A DNA stretch of 31,966 nucleotides from Nemertoderma westbladi (GCA_032718475.1 JAUCBJ010005656.1:1-31966); one strand, 5' to 3'. Shown: positions 20,501-28,127, counted from the first letter of the stretch. Translations and numbers: made by a program. Notes: generated by a model not told the origin, from the letters alone.

Positions 20501-22085
20501 CGTGATATCTGGCCCTTCTTATCGGCAATAAAGTCATCGGAGGACACAAAACGACGAACAACACAGTGGTTTTGACTCTCTACCGAGATAAACAGTGGGT
20601 TGAGATATCGTCCATAAATTATTCTCCCTAACTCATTCATTGGAATTCCAGAATTATTTAGTTGTAGTAGCCGATTGGCCGAGACATGGAGTGGACCAAA
20701 CCAATATACAAGAACAGAAACGTAATTACAAGGTTTGCCATTCATGGATACCACCACAAGTTCTAGTTAATATCTTCTTCATATAAGTTCTACTTTATAT
20801 CTTCTTCATATCATTGGCTGGGGGTAGACTGTGTCTGCAGACTATATCTGTGGCTGTAGACTGTCTCTGCCGTACCTGCCTGAACCTACGTTTTAATTTA
20901 TTCGTTTTTTTCTCCTATTCTAATTATTTAAATGGTCCGAATTTAATATTAATATTATTGTAAATATTGTAGTGTAAATCTGCCTTCTTGGTGTAATACA
21001 ATTTATATATATATTGTTGAGATACTCACAGCGTCCAATGTAAACCCACTAGGCGTCCTCAGTTTGCTTAGGCGTTCGTACATGTCCATGGTCAAACAGT
21101 TCGCCATCCAGTTGTTGTGGACGGACAGGTCTGGAAAATTATCCGCGGGGCTCCACTTAAATATTTGTTCCCCCAAATCACCTAAAAATCATAGAGAGAC
21201 TTTATAAGAAGAGCAGATAGGGGGGTATGGGGGGGGGGGGGGGTGGGGGGGGACTGGACGCAATAAAAGTTCATCACTCTCCAGGGAAAATTCGACGCAA
21301 ATAACAGCTGATTATTCTCAAAAATACAACTGTAAAAAAATTTTACATTGAGGCGGGATATTAATTCGCCAATGCGGGATTTGCGTCCAGTCCCCCCCCC
21401 CCCCCCCGGTCTCTAGAAGAGACAACTTAGAAGTAATAATATTCAAAATCTTTCATTATAATCTACTAACGTTACATATTTGTGATTATGTAATATTATT
21501 TATTACATTTTAACTCTTTTATGAATTAGGCTATCTATGGTAATCAAGCCTTTCCAATAATACATCATGAATCAAAGCAACATGAGAGTCAAAGAAATCA
21601 GCCCCTCATTTAATTAAATAAACTAAATGAACGCTATTTAAAACATCTTTAGTAACTAAATTAAATATTATCTGATTGAATATTCAACATCATCTTTCAT
21701 TATTATATTTGAAGAACCAATCTTGGTGCAACTGAAATATATTGAACCACCATCACCCATATTTAAAACAACTATGGTAAACGGTAGCCACGCTGCCGCG
21801 GGTTGCCATGAATGCCAGGTTGTCATAGCTGGCCCGTTGCCATGTCTACCAACAACGTTACTTTTACGTTGTTGATTGATACATTTAGTATCCTACTTGG
21901 ATATTTGATATAGTTTCCCAGATACAAACCAACTTACCTTCAGGGTGCTGACCTTTCTGAATACCTTGGAAATACTTTGCTGCGAACTCCTTTAGTTCAG
22001 GTGGTTGTTGGCGCAGAACGTTGATGGTAAACCCCTGGAGAAGATCCACCAACCCTGGCGGTGCCTTGTACTTGTTGCCAGACAT
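3850..22085 (-). CDS. RIIa-domain multi-creatine-kinase (flagellar-type), 23 exons, 3' end outside window
   Basis: Transfers phosphate between ATP and creatine; flagellar members buffer ATP along the sperm tail. Exons in coding order: 21938-22085, 21030-21181, 19669-19817, 17099-17280, 15508-15677, 15144-15277, 14619-14833, 14172-14347, 13529-13820, 12800-12919, 11132-11268, 10663-10817, 9958-10144, 9526-9739, 9094-9266, 8730-8912, 7664-7866, 6949-7146, 6348-6624, 5852-6011, 5208-5533, 4154-4353, 3850-4047. All introns are GT-AG and all phases agree, giving 1449 codons plus 2 nt without a stop. Order: RIIa domain, three complete CK domains, a fourth lacking its last third. CK rather than arginine kinase is indicated by the NPGHPFI loop and [15 protein letters not shown], NEEDHx[11 protein letters not shown] and RGTGGVDT are intact wherever that part is visible. 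Domain boundaries fall inside exons or at phase-matched junctions, so this is one fused polypeptide and not separate genes. The true 3' end is unseen. Confidence 0.9.
5714..5765. repeat. Perfect hairpin in CK intron 20
   Basis: ATACAATAAATTGTA is followed, after a short AT spacer, by its inverse TACAATTTATTGTAT; TA repeats follow to about 5777. It lies between exons 20 and 21. A run of about 18 T at 5559-5576 sits just upstream (gene sense) of the exon 21 acceptor. Confidence 0.7.
5852..9266 (-). other. Creatine kinase domain 3 (exons 15-20, linker plus residues about 828-1208)
   Basis: A complete CK unit. The N-terminal part is split after NDAYEK, a position not used in the other domains. 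SSRVRTGR is in exon 17, NEEDHSR ends exon 18, and exon 19 alone carries [10 protein letters not shown] through RGTGGVDT. Two oddities occur in the substrate-side N-terminal half: one extra serine (DLSKSHNNW where domains 1, 2 and 4 have no insertion) and NAGHPFI in place of the NPGHPFI seen in the other three. Its phase pattern (phase 0 after RHGGYGK, phase 2 after GEF, phase 2 after EDHSR) is shared with domain 4, suggesting these two are a duplication pair. Exon 20 ends [12 protein letters not shown] and continues directly into domain 4. Confidence 0.88.
7905..8160. repeat. Degenerate ~40-bp tandem repeat next to exon 17 acceptor
   Basis: About six copies of a unit like GACAGTGGTACAAAAATGAG, then ACAAAATGCACTGTAAAT, with indels. 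It starts about 40 bp from the exon 17 acceptor. Separately, a 42-bp block (TTTTACAAATGTGAAACAAC core) occurs twice in direct succession at 8304-8387. Confidence 0.65.
9526..13820 (-). other. Creatine kinase domain 2 (exons 9-14, residues about 443-811)
   Basis: A complete CK unit. A single exon (13529-13820) carries the whole N-terminal helical subdomain from IGIPEEG to [12 protein letters not shown] is split from the following PPH motif by a domain-specific intron (after RSIRG), which holds the 22-bp minisatellite. NEEDHTR ends exon 12, [10 protein letters not shown] lies in exon 13 and RGTGGVDT in exon 14. The linker to domain 3 ([16 protein letters not shown]) is in the same exon as the start of domain 3. 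The N-terminal exon is almost identical in DNA to the matching part of domain 4. Confidence 0.9.
11296..12490. repeat. 22-bp minisatellite, about 54 copies, CK intron 10
   Basis: The unit is AACTCATTCATTAGTTCTCA plus AT, with common variants (TTATCAAT, GTCTCAAT, CTTAATAAT). The GTCTCAAT and CTTAATAAT variants recur together near 11576, 11660, 11838 and 12076, a sign of higher-order duplication. The array begins about 26 bp from the exon 11 acceptor. On the gene strand each unit contains CTAAT, a branch-point-like motif. Confidence 0.95.
14067..14175. repeat. Duplicated splice-donor region of exon 8
   Basis: TACCAAGAATGATTCTCAC at 14070-14088 is repeated as TACCAAGAATGATTCTTAC at 14153-14171, the latter being the genuine donor of exon 8. 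On the gene strand both begin GTRAGAATCATTCTTGG. Confidence 0.7.
14990..15150. repeat. ~40-bp tandem repeat including exon 6 splice donor, four copies
   Basis: TTAAGTACGGTAACTCAACC-type units start at about 14997, 15041, 15078 and 15120. Each is followed by TTGTTTTTTACCCTCC or a similar run. The last copy contains the real exon 6 donor (15142-15143), and its trailing part (TTGCTGTTTTACCACATCCT) is exon 6 coding sequence. The array is therefore a duplication of the exon-intron junction. Confidence 0.8.
15960..16560. repeat. Degenerate repeat region in CK intron 4
   Basis: ATAATCGTGATCAGCGTCC at about 16287 recurs as ATAATCGTGATCAGCATCC near 16519. AAGGTCGCT-type blocks occur at about 16042 and 16197. 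No ORF of note is present. It probably represents decayed mobile DNA between exons 4 and 5. Confidence 0.45.
17291..18287. repeat. 47-bp minisatellite, about 21 copies, CK intron 3
   Basis: The unit is ACAGACATGGTGGCTATTTG, then ATATGAGGTCATACATAACC, then CATAAAT. ACAGACATGG occurs at 17296, 17343, 17390 and onward. Variants (TTGGATATG; CATCCATAACC; AACCAATAAAT) recur in blocks. The array starts about 9 bp from the exon 4 acceptor (17281-17282), so it supplies that intron's branch-point and pyrimidine region. Confidence 0.95.
18322..19456. mobile_element. Foldback-like long inverted repeat with nested insertion, CK intron 3
   Basis: The left arm (about 18322-18600) and the right arm (about 18885-19050 plus 19346-19456) are imperfect inverted copies. 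Examples: ATCTCGCTTTCCAGT at about 18528 against ACTGGAAAGCGAGAT at about 18938; CCCGCAAACAACGAAAAA against CTTTTTCGTTATTTGCGGG; GAGGTTTACTACAGTATA against CAGTATATAAAGTAAACCTC. A segment of about 295 bp (about 19050-19346) interrupts the right arm. The loop (18600-18885) has no ORF. It is a non-autonomous element by structure. Confidence 0.75.
19135..19230 (-). repeat. tRNA-like (SINE-type) segment
   Basis: The minus strand shows an A-box-like TTAGCGCTACTGG (19199-19211) and a B box GGTTCAACCCC (19153-19163) at tRNA-like spacing. The T-stem does not pair properly, so it is a SINE or tRNA pseudogene and not a functional tRNA. It lies inside the segment interrupting the inverted repeat's right arm. 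Confidence 0.5.
20380..20745 (-). CDS. Hypothetical ORF inside CK intron 2
   Basis: An ORF of about 121 residues starting from the internal ATG, on the same strand as the CK and inside its second intron (19818-21029). It contains [28 protein letters not shown] and a basic stretch FRRKRAR, and ends with a hydrophobic helix ([15 protein letters not shown]) that would suit a tail-anchored membrane protein. I recognise no family. It has no clear promoter or poly(A) signal. It may be a transposon remnant, a nested gene or chance. Confidence 0.2.
   Translation of the reverse strand: MNGKPCNYVSVLVYWFGPLHVSANRLLQLNNSGIPMNELGRIIYGRYLNPLFISVESQNHCVVRRFVSSDDFIADKKGQISRKPYSITGCTFRRKRAREVFSYISCGLFIVFATFIALHIN
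21222..21408. mobile_element. Small element with G-tract inverted ends, CK intron 1
   Basis: GGGGGGGACTGGACGCAA (ending near 21262) is perfectly inverted as TTGCGTCCAGTCCCCCCC (from about 21378). Each end carries a homopolymer run of 14 or more G or C. About 115 bp of non-coding sequence lies between. AGAAGAG occurs just outside both ends and could be a target duplication. It sits about 40 bp from the exon 2 acceptor. Confidence 0.5.
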
Positions 22086-22114
22086 TTTCAGATCAATTTA
22101 TTCAAAGTTAATAA
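21938..22114 (-). other. First coding exon: PKA-RII-like dimerization/docking (RIIa) domain plus 29-nt 5' leader
   Basis: Translation starts at ATG 22085 and gives about 49 residues. The segment [11 protein letters not shown], then [17 protein letters not shown], closely matches the docking helices of PKA RII subunits (family RIIa, also found in SPA17, ropporin and CABYR). These form an X-type four-helix dimer that binds amphipathic AKAP or radial-spoke helices. The exon ends in phase 1 at a GTAAGT donor (21936-21937) and joins in frame to the first CK exon, which has no Met of its own near its start. A good 3' splice site (TTCATTTTTAG) at 22115-22116 suggests that 22086-22114 is leader sequence and that a non-coding exon lies upstream. 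The domain assignment is strong; axonemal anchoring is inferred from the family. Confidence 0.9.
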
Positions 22115-22143
22115 CTAAAAATGAATATTAACAAATTGTAACA

Positions 22144-24335
22144 TTATGGAACCAATAAACTGTGTGTAAATGGAACCAATAAACTGTGTGTAAATGAAAC
22201 CAATAAATTATGTGTAAATGGAACCAATAAACTGTGTGTAAATGGAACCAATAAACTGTGTGTAAATGGAACCAATAAACTGTGTGTAAATGGAACCAAT
22301 AAACTGTGTGTAAATGGAACCAATAAACTGTGTGTAAATGGAACCAATAAACTGTGTGTAAATGGAACCAATAAACTGTGTGTAAATGGAACCAATAAAC
22401 TGTGTGTAAATGGAACCAATAAACTGTGTGTAAATGGAACCAATAAATTATGTGTAAATGGAACCAATAAATTATGTGTAAATGGAACCAATAAACTGTG
22501 TGTAAATGGAACCAATAAATTATGTGTAAATGGAACCAATAAACTGTGTGTAAATGGAACCAATAAACTGTGTGTAAATGGAACCAATAAACTGTGTGTA
22601 AATGGAACCAATAAACTGTGTGTAAATGGAACCAATAAACTGTGTGTAAATGGAACCAATAAACTGTGTGTAAATGGAACCAATAAACTGTGTGTAAATG
22701 GAACCAATAAACTGTGTGTAAATGGAACCAATAAACTGTGTGTAAATGGAACCAATAAATTATGTGTAAATGGAACCAATAAATTATGTGTAAATGGAAC
22801 CAATAAACTGTGTGTAAATGGAACCAATAAATTATGTGTAAATGGAACCAATAAACTGTGTGTAAATGGAACCAATAAACTGTGTGTAAATGGAACCAAT
22901 AAACTGTGTGTAAATGGAACCAATAAACTGTGTGTAAATGGAACCAATAAACTGTGTGTAAATGGAACCAATAAACTGTGTGTAAATGGAACCAATAAAT
23001 TATGTGTAAATGGAACCAATAAATTATGTGTAAATGGAACCAATAAACTGTGTGTAAATGGAACCAATAAATTATGTGTAAATGGAACCAATAAACTGTG
23101 TGTAAATGGAACCAATAAACTGTGCGTAAATGGAACCAATAAACTGTGTGTAAATGGAACCAATAAACTGTGTGTAAATGGAACCAATAAATTATGTGTA
23201 AATGGAACCAATAAATTATGTGTAAATGGAACCAATAAACTGTGTGTAAATGGAACCAATAAACTGTGTGTAAATGGAACCAATAAACTGTGTGTAAATG
23301 GAACCAATAAACTGTGTGTAAATGGAACCAATAAACTGTGTGTAAATGGAACCAATAAACTGTGTGTAAATGGAACCAATAAACTGTGTGTAAATGGAAC
23401 CAATAAACTGTGTGTAAATGGAACCAATAAACTGTGTGTAAATGGAACCAATAAACTGTGTGTAAATGGAACCAATAAACTGTGTGTAAATGGAACCAAT
23501 AAACTGTGTGTAAATGGAACCAATAAACTGTGCGTAAATGGAACCAATAAACTGTGTGTAAATGGAACCAATAAACTGTGTGTAAATGGAACCAATAAAT
23601 TATGTGTAAATGGAACCAATAAACTGTGTGTAAATGGAACCAATAAACTGTGTGTAAATGGAACCAATAAATTATGTGTAAATGGAACCAATAAACTGTG
23701 TGTAAATGGAACCAATAAATTATGTGTAAATGGAACCAATAAATTATGTGTAAATGGAACCAATAAACTGTGTGTAAATGGAACCAATAAATTCTGTGTA
23801 AATGGAACCAATAAATTATGTGTCAATGGAACCAATAAACTGTGTGTAAATGGAACCAATAAACTGTGTGTAAATGCAACCAATAAACTGTGTGTAAATG
23901 GAACCAATAAACTGTGTGTAAATGGAACCAATAAACTGTGTGTAAGTGGAACCAATAAACTGTGTGTAAATGCAACCAATAAACTGTGTGTAAGTGGAAC
24001 CAATAAACTGTGTGTAAATGCAACCAATAAACTGTGTGTAAATGGAACCAATAAACTGTGTGTAAATGGAACCAATAAACTGTGTGTAAATGGAACCAAT
24101 AAACTGTGTGTAAATGGAACCAATAAACTGTGTGTAAATGGAACCAATAAACTGTGTGTAAATGGAACCAATAAACTGTGTGTAAATGGAACCAATAAAC
24201 TGTGTGTAAATGGAACCAATAAACTGTGTGTAAATGCAACCAATAAACTGTGTGTAAATGGAACCAATAAACTGTGTGTAAATGGAACCAATAAACCTGT
24301 GTGTAAATGGAACCAATAAACCTGTGTGTAAATTT
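22144..24335. repeat. 24-bp minisatellite, about 91 copies, upstream of CK start codon
   Basis: The unit is GGAACCAATAAACTGTGTGT plus AAAT, with an ATTATGTGT variant. Variant pattern blocks recur about 240 bp apart (for example near 22757 and 22997), showing higher-order duplication. Because the period is divisible by three and the minus-strand unit has no stop, all minus frames stay open (VPFTHSLL repeats); this is an artefact of periodicity. The array begins 28 bp upstream of the exon 1 acceptor and probably lies in the first intron. Confidence 0.96.
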
Positions 24336-24344
24336 GTTCATCAA

Positions 24345-25157
24345 ATAAATACAGATTTACGTTAAGGTAGGCAAAAATCCGGTGTGATGTTGCATCGCTT
24401 TCCAGCTACGGTAAAGATATTCACCAATTATAAAGAGTTCATTAGGAAATAACCGGAAGAATGTGTCGAATCTTCACGGAATCTTGCACGTGAGTATATT
24501 GTAAATGTATTGTGTGATTTTGGTTGGAAATACAATTGTCATCAATAATTCAACTGATGGCCAAGTTGGCATCATTAGGATTTTCTGTAGTTGCCATTCT
24601 TAGGCTCAGAACGGAATGGAGAAGACATTTCAGGCTTTGCTATTTGGATAATAGTTTTGCTACCGGTACTGAAAATAAACATATTTTACAAGATTCTATA
24701 ACAATTAAATATATAACTGCAATAGTCTTTTATACCAAATTTCACTTCACATCCCACATATTTCATATGGTAATAAAAATTATGCAAATTATAGTACTTA
24801 ATTACTGCAAATGAAAATAAATACCAATACATTCAATTAGTTAGAAGATGTTTTCATAACTCTAAACGATTAACTGAAATAACGATAAATATTATACACA
24901 GTGTGGATTAAGACATAATTGTATTTGTCTTTTAATTTTTGAATTTATTTACTGGTCAAAATAATAAAACAGTCTTATAAAGAGCCAACATTACTTGCTA
25001 GGCGTTCCTTTCATCAAAAAATTTATAAAAATAACTAAAACAGAACAAATTAAATGGTATTATTGCAAATGTAAAAATTTTCAAAGGTAAATTAATTTTA
25101 CAGGTAGTAGTAAGTAGTAAAAGAGGAAGCACACCGAATAAACAATAAACTACTTAC
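24345..25157. other. AT-rich segment, no feature supported
   Basis: It lies between the 24-bp array and the putative CK leader exon and is probably intronic. The only open frame is short (24524-24814, plus) and low in coding character. No repeat or splice signal stands out. Confidence 0.4.
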
Positions 25158-25260
25158 CTTATTGGCACTAATAACAACAATATAACGAATGAATAGGTTT
25201 TCTTGTTAGTGTTCAACTAGCAGTGTTGCCACGAGATGCTACAACGGGTTTTAATACTAA
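25158..25260 (-). promoter_or_regulatory. Probable non-coding first exon and promoter area of the CK gene
   Basis: On the minus strand AATAAG followed by GTAAGTAG gives a near-perfect donor at 25156-25157. The only good acceptor before the CK start codon is at 22115-22116, so a spliced 5' leader across the 24-bp array is likely. The exon's upper limit is not visible and no TATA box is evident. GTTGCC at 25225-25230 is a perfect half of an RFX X-box, the usual ciliary-gene control site, but the second half is poor. This is inference from splice signals only. Confidence 0.35.
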
Positions 25261-25365
25261 CCTGGACATGCAACAAAGACGTGTGTGTACAAAACACACC
25301 AAGGGCAACCACAATGCAATACATAATTGAATAATAATCTTGGCAGATTGAATAGAAAGCTAAGC

Positions 25366-25919
25366 AACCTCTTTGGAGATCTTTGCCTGGCACAAGTTGC
25401 TGGCAAGGTCGCCGGCCCAGGTGAGTTTCATACATTAGTAGGTAACTTTATACCCGAAATCATCTATCTAACTTTATTTATCTCAAGACTTGTAGTCCTA
25501 GACACCGGATGAATTTGTTCCGCAAATAAAAATATTCAGAAATATAACTTAATAACTTAGCTTAATAATAATAAACTGATGAATAAACTACTCATTTGAA
25601 TGTATCCAAAGTATCCATTACACGTGCGGAAACGGACTGATAAAGTCACGTTTTCTATTTAGGAGGAAGGCCGCATTTCGGAACCTACAGTAGCAGCACT
25701 AATTGTAGCAGTACGTAGAGTCTCTCAGCTGCACCAGCAAATCGCTAGAACGTTTTCAAATTGGCGACAAGATGCTAAGTGCAGGTAGGTTCCGCTGCCT
25801 GTAACTAAATCGAAAACAGGGCATAAAGCGTTCCGGTGGTGGCAGATCCGACCACCATAACTGCATTGAATGAGGTAAGGCATACAATAGTGGAAGATAA
25901 TGATTTGGATAAATTATAG
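25366..25919 (+). CDS. Tentative small gene, last three exons, unknown product
   Basis: Three plus-strand segments join in frame: about 25366-25420 (ends CAG before GTGAGT), 25663-25784 (preceded by TTTTCTATTTAG, followed by GTAGGT) and 25829-25919 (weak acceptor, ends in TAG). A poly(A) signal AATAAA lies at 26017-26022. The predicted tail contains EEGRISEPTVAALIVAVRRV, later SQLHQQIARTFSNWRQDAKC, and ends HTIVEDNDLDKL. The composition is protein-like and helical, but I recognise no family. The first segment has an in-frame stop just upstream, so it must begin at an acceptor or start I cannot define. The segment lies head to head with the presumed CK first exon and may share its promoter. 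It could instead be chance or a transposon fragment. Confidence 0.35.
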
Positions 25920-26330
25920 CTGGTTGCTTCACCTACTTCTAAGTCTCACCTTAATTAGGGATGTATTTTATATTTCATGTTATATAACTGATAGTGGCAG
26001 TAGTGGCTAAATGGAAAATAAATAGGAGAAACATGAGTTACTTCGTGATGAATTAGAAATGGTAAAAGGAAATTGAAAGAAATGGAATTTGAACATTTGA
26101 ACATTTTCCATTTCGCCGGCCCGATAGACAATGACTATCGCGCAAGCGCTCGTGAAATAAACATCAAAATTACAAACCACCTCCCTCAGCGTATATTGTG
26201 AACGGCGAGAATGAATGGCTATTTGGATGTCTTGCATGATTAACATGGATCCGCACATAAAACTAAACAAAAAAATAGTTTGACCAAATAACTATTAGAT
26301 TTAAAAACTCAGAACCACATTGCAGGAAAT
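25920..26330. other. Intergenic segment with poly(A) signal, otherwise featureless
   Basis: AATAAA at 26017-26022 could serve the small plus-strand gene that ends at 25919. A minus-strand open frame (26007-26270) has no recognisable family and is not called as a gene. Confidence 0.35.
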
Positions 26331-28127
26331 ATATAGTCATTGGGGGTATAAAAAACAATTTTCCTTTTTTGTCAATAAAATTGTTAATATTCCATGGATT
26401 TAAATGATTTTGGTATTGTCTGAAAGCTAATCAAAAATGTAATTTAATGATCATCAAACAATATCACCTAACATATATTTAAAGAAATTATGGTCAAAAA
26501 AATAGGGTAAAACAAAAACAAGTGTGGGTAAATAACAAACAGTTTCAAGTGTAGAATCATCGGAGCTCAGTAGTAGTCCTACCTAACTGCCTAATCTGAT
26601 GCCTCTGTTATAATTCACGCAACAACCGAAGGATACTGCCGGATATCTGACATTGATTTCGGTGATTGAGGCGGATAGAAACTACTCTGTGTTGAATATG
26701 TTGAATGGAAATTCGATCTACTACTATAATCAGCTTACTGCATTGAAGCTGCATATGGAGATGTATGTGCTGGCTTAACAATAATATTTTTGCAAATGCA
26801 GTGTGCATAAATAATGTTAATCTCTATAAGATAATCTCTATCACCCTTGACATTTGCGAGATTGTCCGCATCTTCAAGTGTCCTTTAAAAGGCGTCTCAA
26901 GAAAGTCATGGGCTGACATAACCATGCTTATTTTCTCCATGGGGTTGCCAAAGCACAAGATTGAGCACAAGCTGGTCCTCACGGCGAAAGCAATGTCCTG
27001 TAAAGCGGAGTCTGCTTTATTCGAGTGTCAAACTTGGGGGAACCAAAGAGACACATCCATTGTTATATAGTGTCTGCTTGGAGATGTGTATCATGTACGA
27101 ATCACGCAGACTGTTATCAGTTTTAGATCGTGTACCCCACCCTCGTATATAAGGTATTCACAGATTATTATACTTTTAGCTACCTCACGCATGTTGAGTT
27201 CAGTCTTGTATTCCTCAACAGCAGCCCGTATTGACTATACACTTCATATCAATTGTTTATTTAAATATCTACGTGGCATATTGGTTGTTAGATTTCCTCA
27301 AGAAATATGCCTACAAATATAGGCCTATCCCAGTAAGAGATGCCGGTCCCGTCAGTGTGAAACGATAGGAAGCACCCTGTTCTTTTTTACCCCACGGCCT
27401 ACACTTTAGGTGGGTACAAATTAAACACGCAATGCAGTATTGAGCGAACTGTTTGGAATGATACAATGAGACCATTTGTGTTGGAAAGAGCATTGCCACT
27501 TTAGTGTTCAGGGAATTGAGACACTACGATGAATTCGAAGCAACCAATTGAATTCATGCTTGGGAAATACTGTGGTTGGAACCCTCCATCAACTAAAATT
27601 ATAGCAACACTGTCGTTGTTGTCTATGCAGAGGAGAGGCTGGTATTTACCACCTCAATAGATGTCCAAGGAATTCAAAATCCCTCACCTATTGGGTCAAT
27701 TTGGATGTCCGATACTAATAACTCGGACCTTTTATATATAAATACGTTTTAAATTATTTATTTTAACATTATGTACCATATATAAATATATAAATATATA
27801 ACTATATAATATATAAATATATAAATATATAATATATAAAATCAAAATATTATTTTGATTTTATAAATTATTGCAATTTGTGCGTGCATGGTGCCTATTT
27901 CTGGCTTAATTCGAATTAAAAAATAATAATAGCAACTTTCAATCAGCTGGTTAACAACGTTATATTGTAGGCTGAGGTGATTTGATTGGATAATGGCTAA
28001 GCCAATAAAAACGCTCTTTCAAATGGTAATAATATCACTTACTCACGTTTAAGTGAACTCAGTTATGCCATGTTTTTTTATACCCCACAAAGCATTCTGC
28101 TTTTCTTTTTACCCCCAATGACTATAT
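26331..28127. mobile_element. Decayed DNA element with inverted ends
   Basis: ATATAGTCATTGGGGGTATA at 26331-26350 is inverted as TTTTTACCCCCAATGACTATAT at 28106-28127. The outermost bases are compatible with a TA target-site duplication, as in Tc1/mariner-like elements. The interior (about 1.75 kb) has only short open frames and no transposase motif I recognise. It also has AT repeats and a hairpin (AAAATCAAAATA / TATTTTGATTTT) near 27840-27863. Confidence 0.5.

Larger units (their letters stand above)
14172..21181 (-). other. Creatine kinase domain 1 (exons 2-8, residues about 50-442)
   Basis: A complete CK unit. The N-terminal helical part runs through [11 protein letters not shown] and [10 protein letters not shown] (exons 2-3). 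The nucleotide-binding motif SSRVRTGR is in exon 4, [13 protein letters not shown] in exon 5, NEEDHTR in exon 6, the catalytic-cysteine motif [10 protein letters not shown] in exon 7, and the GTGGVDT loop also in exon 7. It is the most divergent of the four domains: it begins [12 protein letters not shown] where the others have [11 protein letters not shown], and reads LRHSGY where the others have RHGGY. Its introns after HNDDK, after KQQG and inside NLD-RIG occur in no other domain here. Exon 8 ends with a charged linker ([13 protein letters not shown]) leading into domain 2. All catalytic residues I can identify are present, so activity is expected. Confidence 0.9.

Noticed and set aside
21795-21860. 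Two GTTGCCATG motifs resembling RFX X-boxes in CK intron 1
   Set aside because: The second half-sites (AATGCC, TCTACC) do not fit the palindromic consensus, and the location is inside the gene.
3850-22085. Interpretation as four separate tandem single-domain CK genes
   Set aside because: Exon 15 contains the end of domain 2 and the start of domain 3. No start codons, stops or poly(A) signals lie between domains, and all junction phases fit.
3850-22085. Arginine kinase instead of creatine kinase
   Set aside because: All four domains carry the CK-type NPGHPFI (or NAGHPFI) loop, and the three with a visible C-terminal part read GTG-(L/M)-RAG rather than the arginine-kinase form.
22144-24291. 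715-codon open frame of VPFTHSLL repeats, and the overlapping frames from 23816 and 23823
   Set aside because: The 24-bp unit is divisible by three and lacks minus-strand stops, so all three frames stay open. There is no promoter or non-repeat protein sequence.
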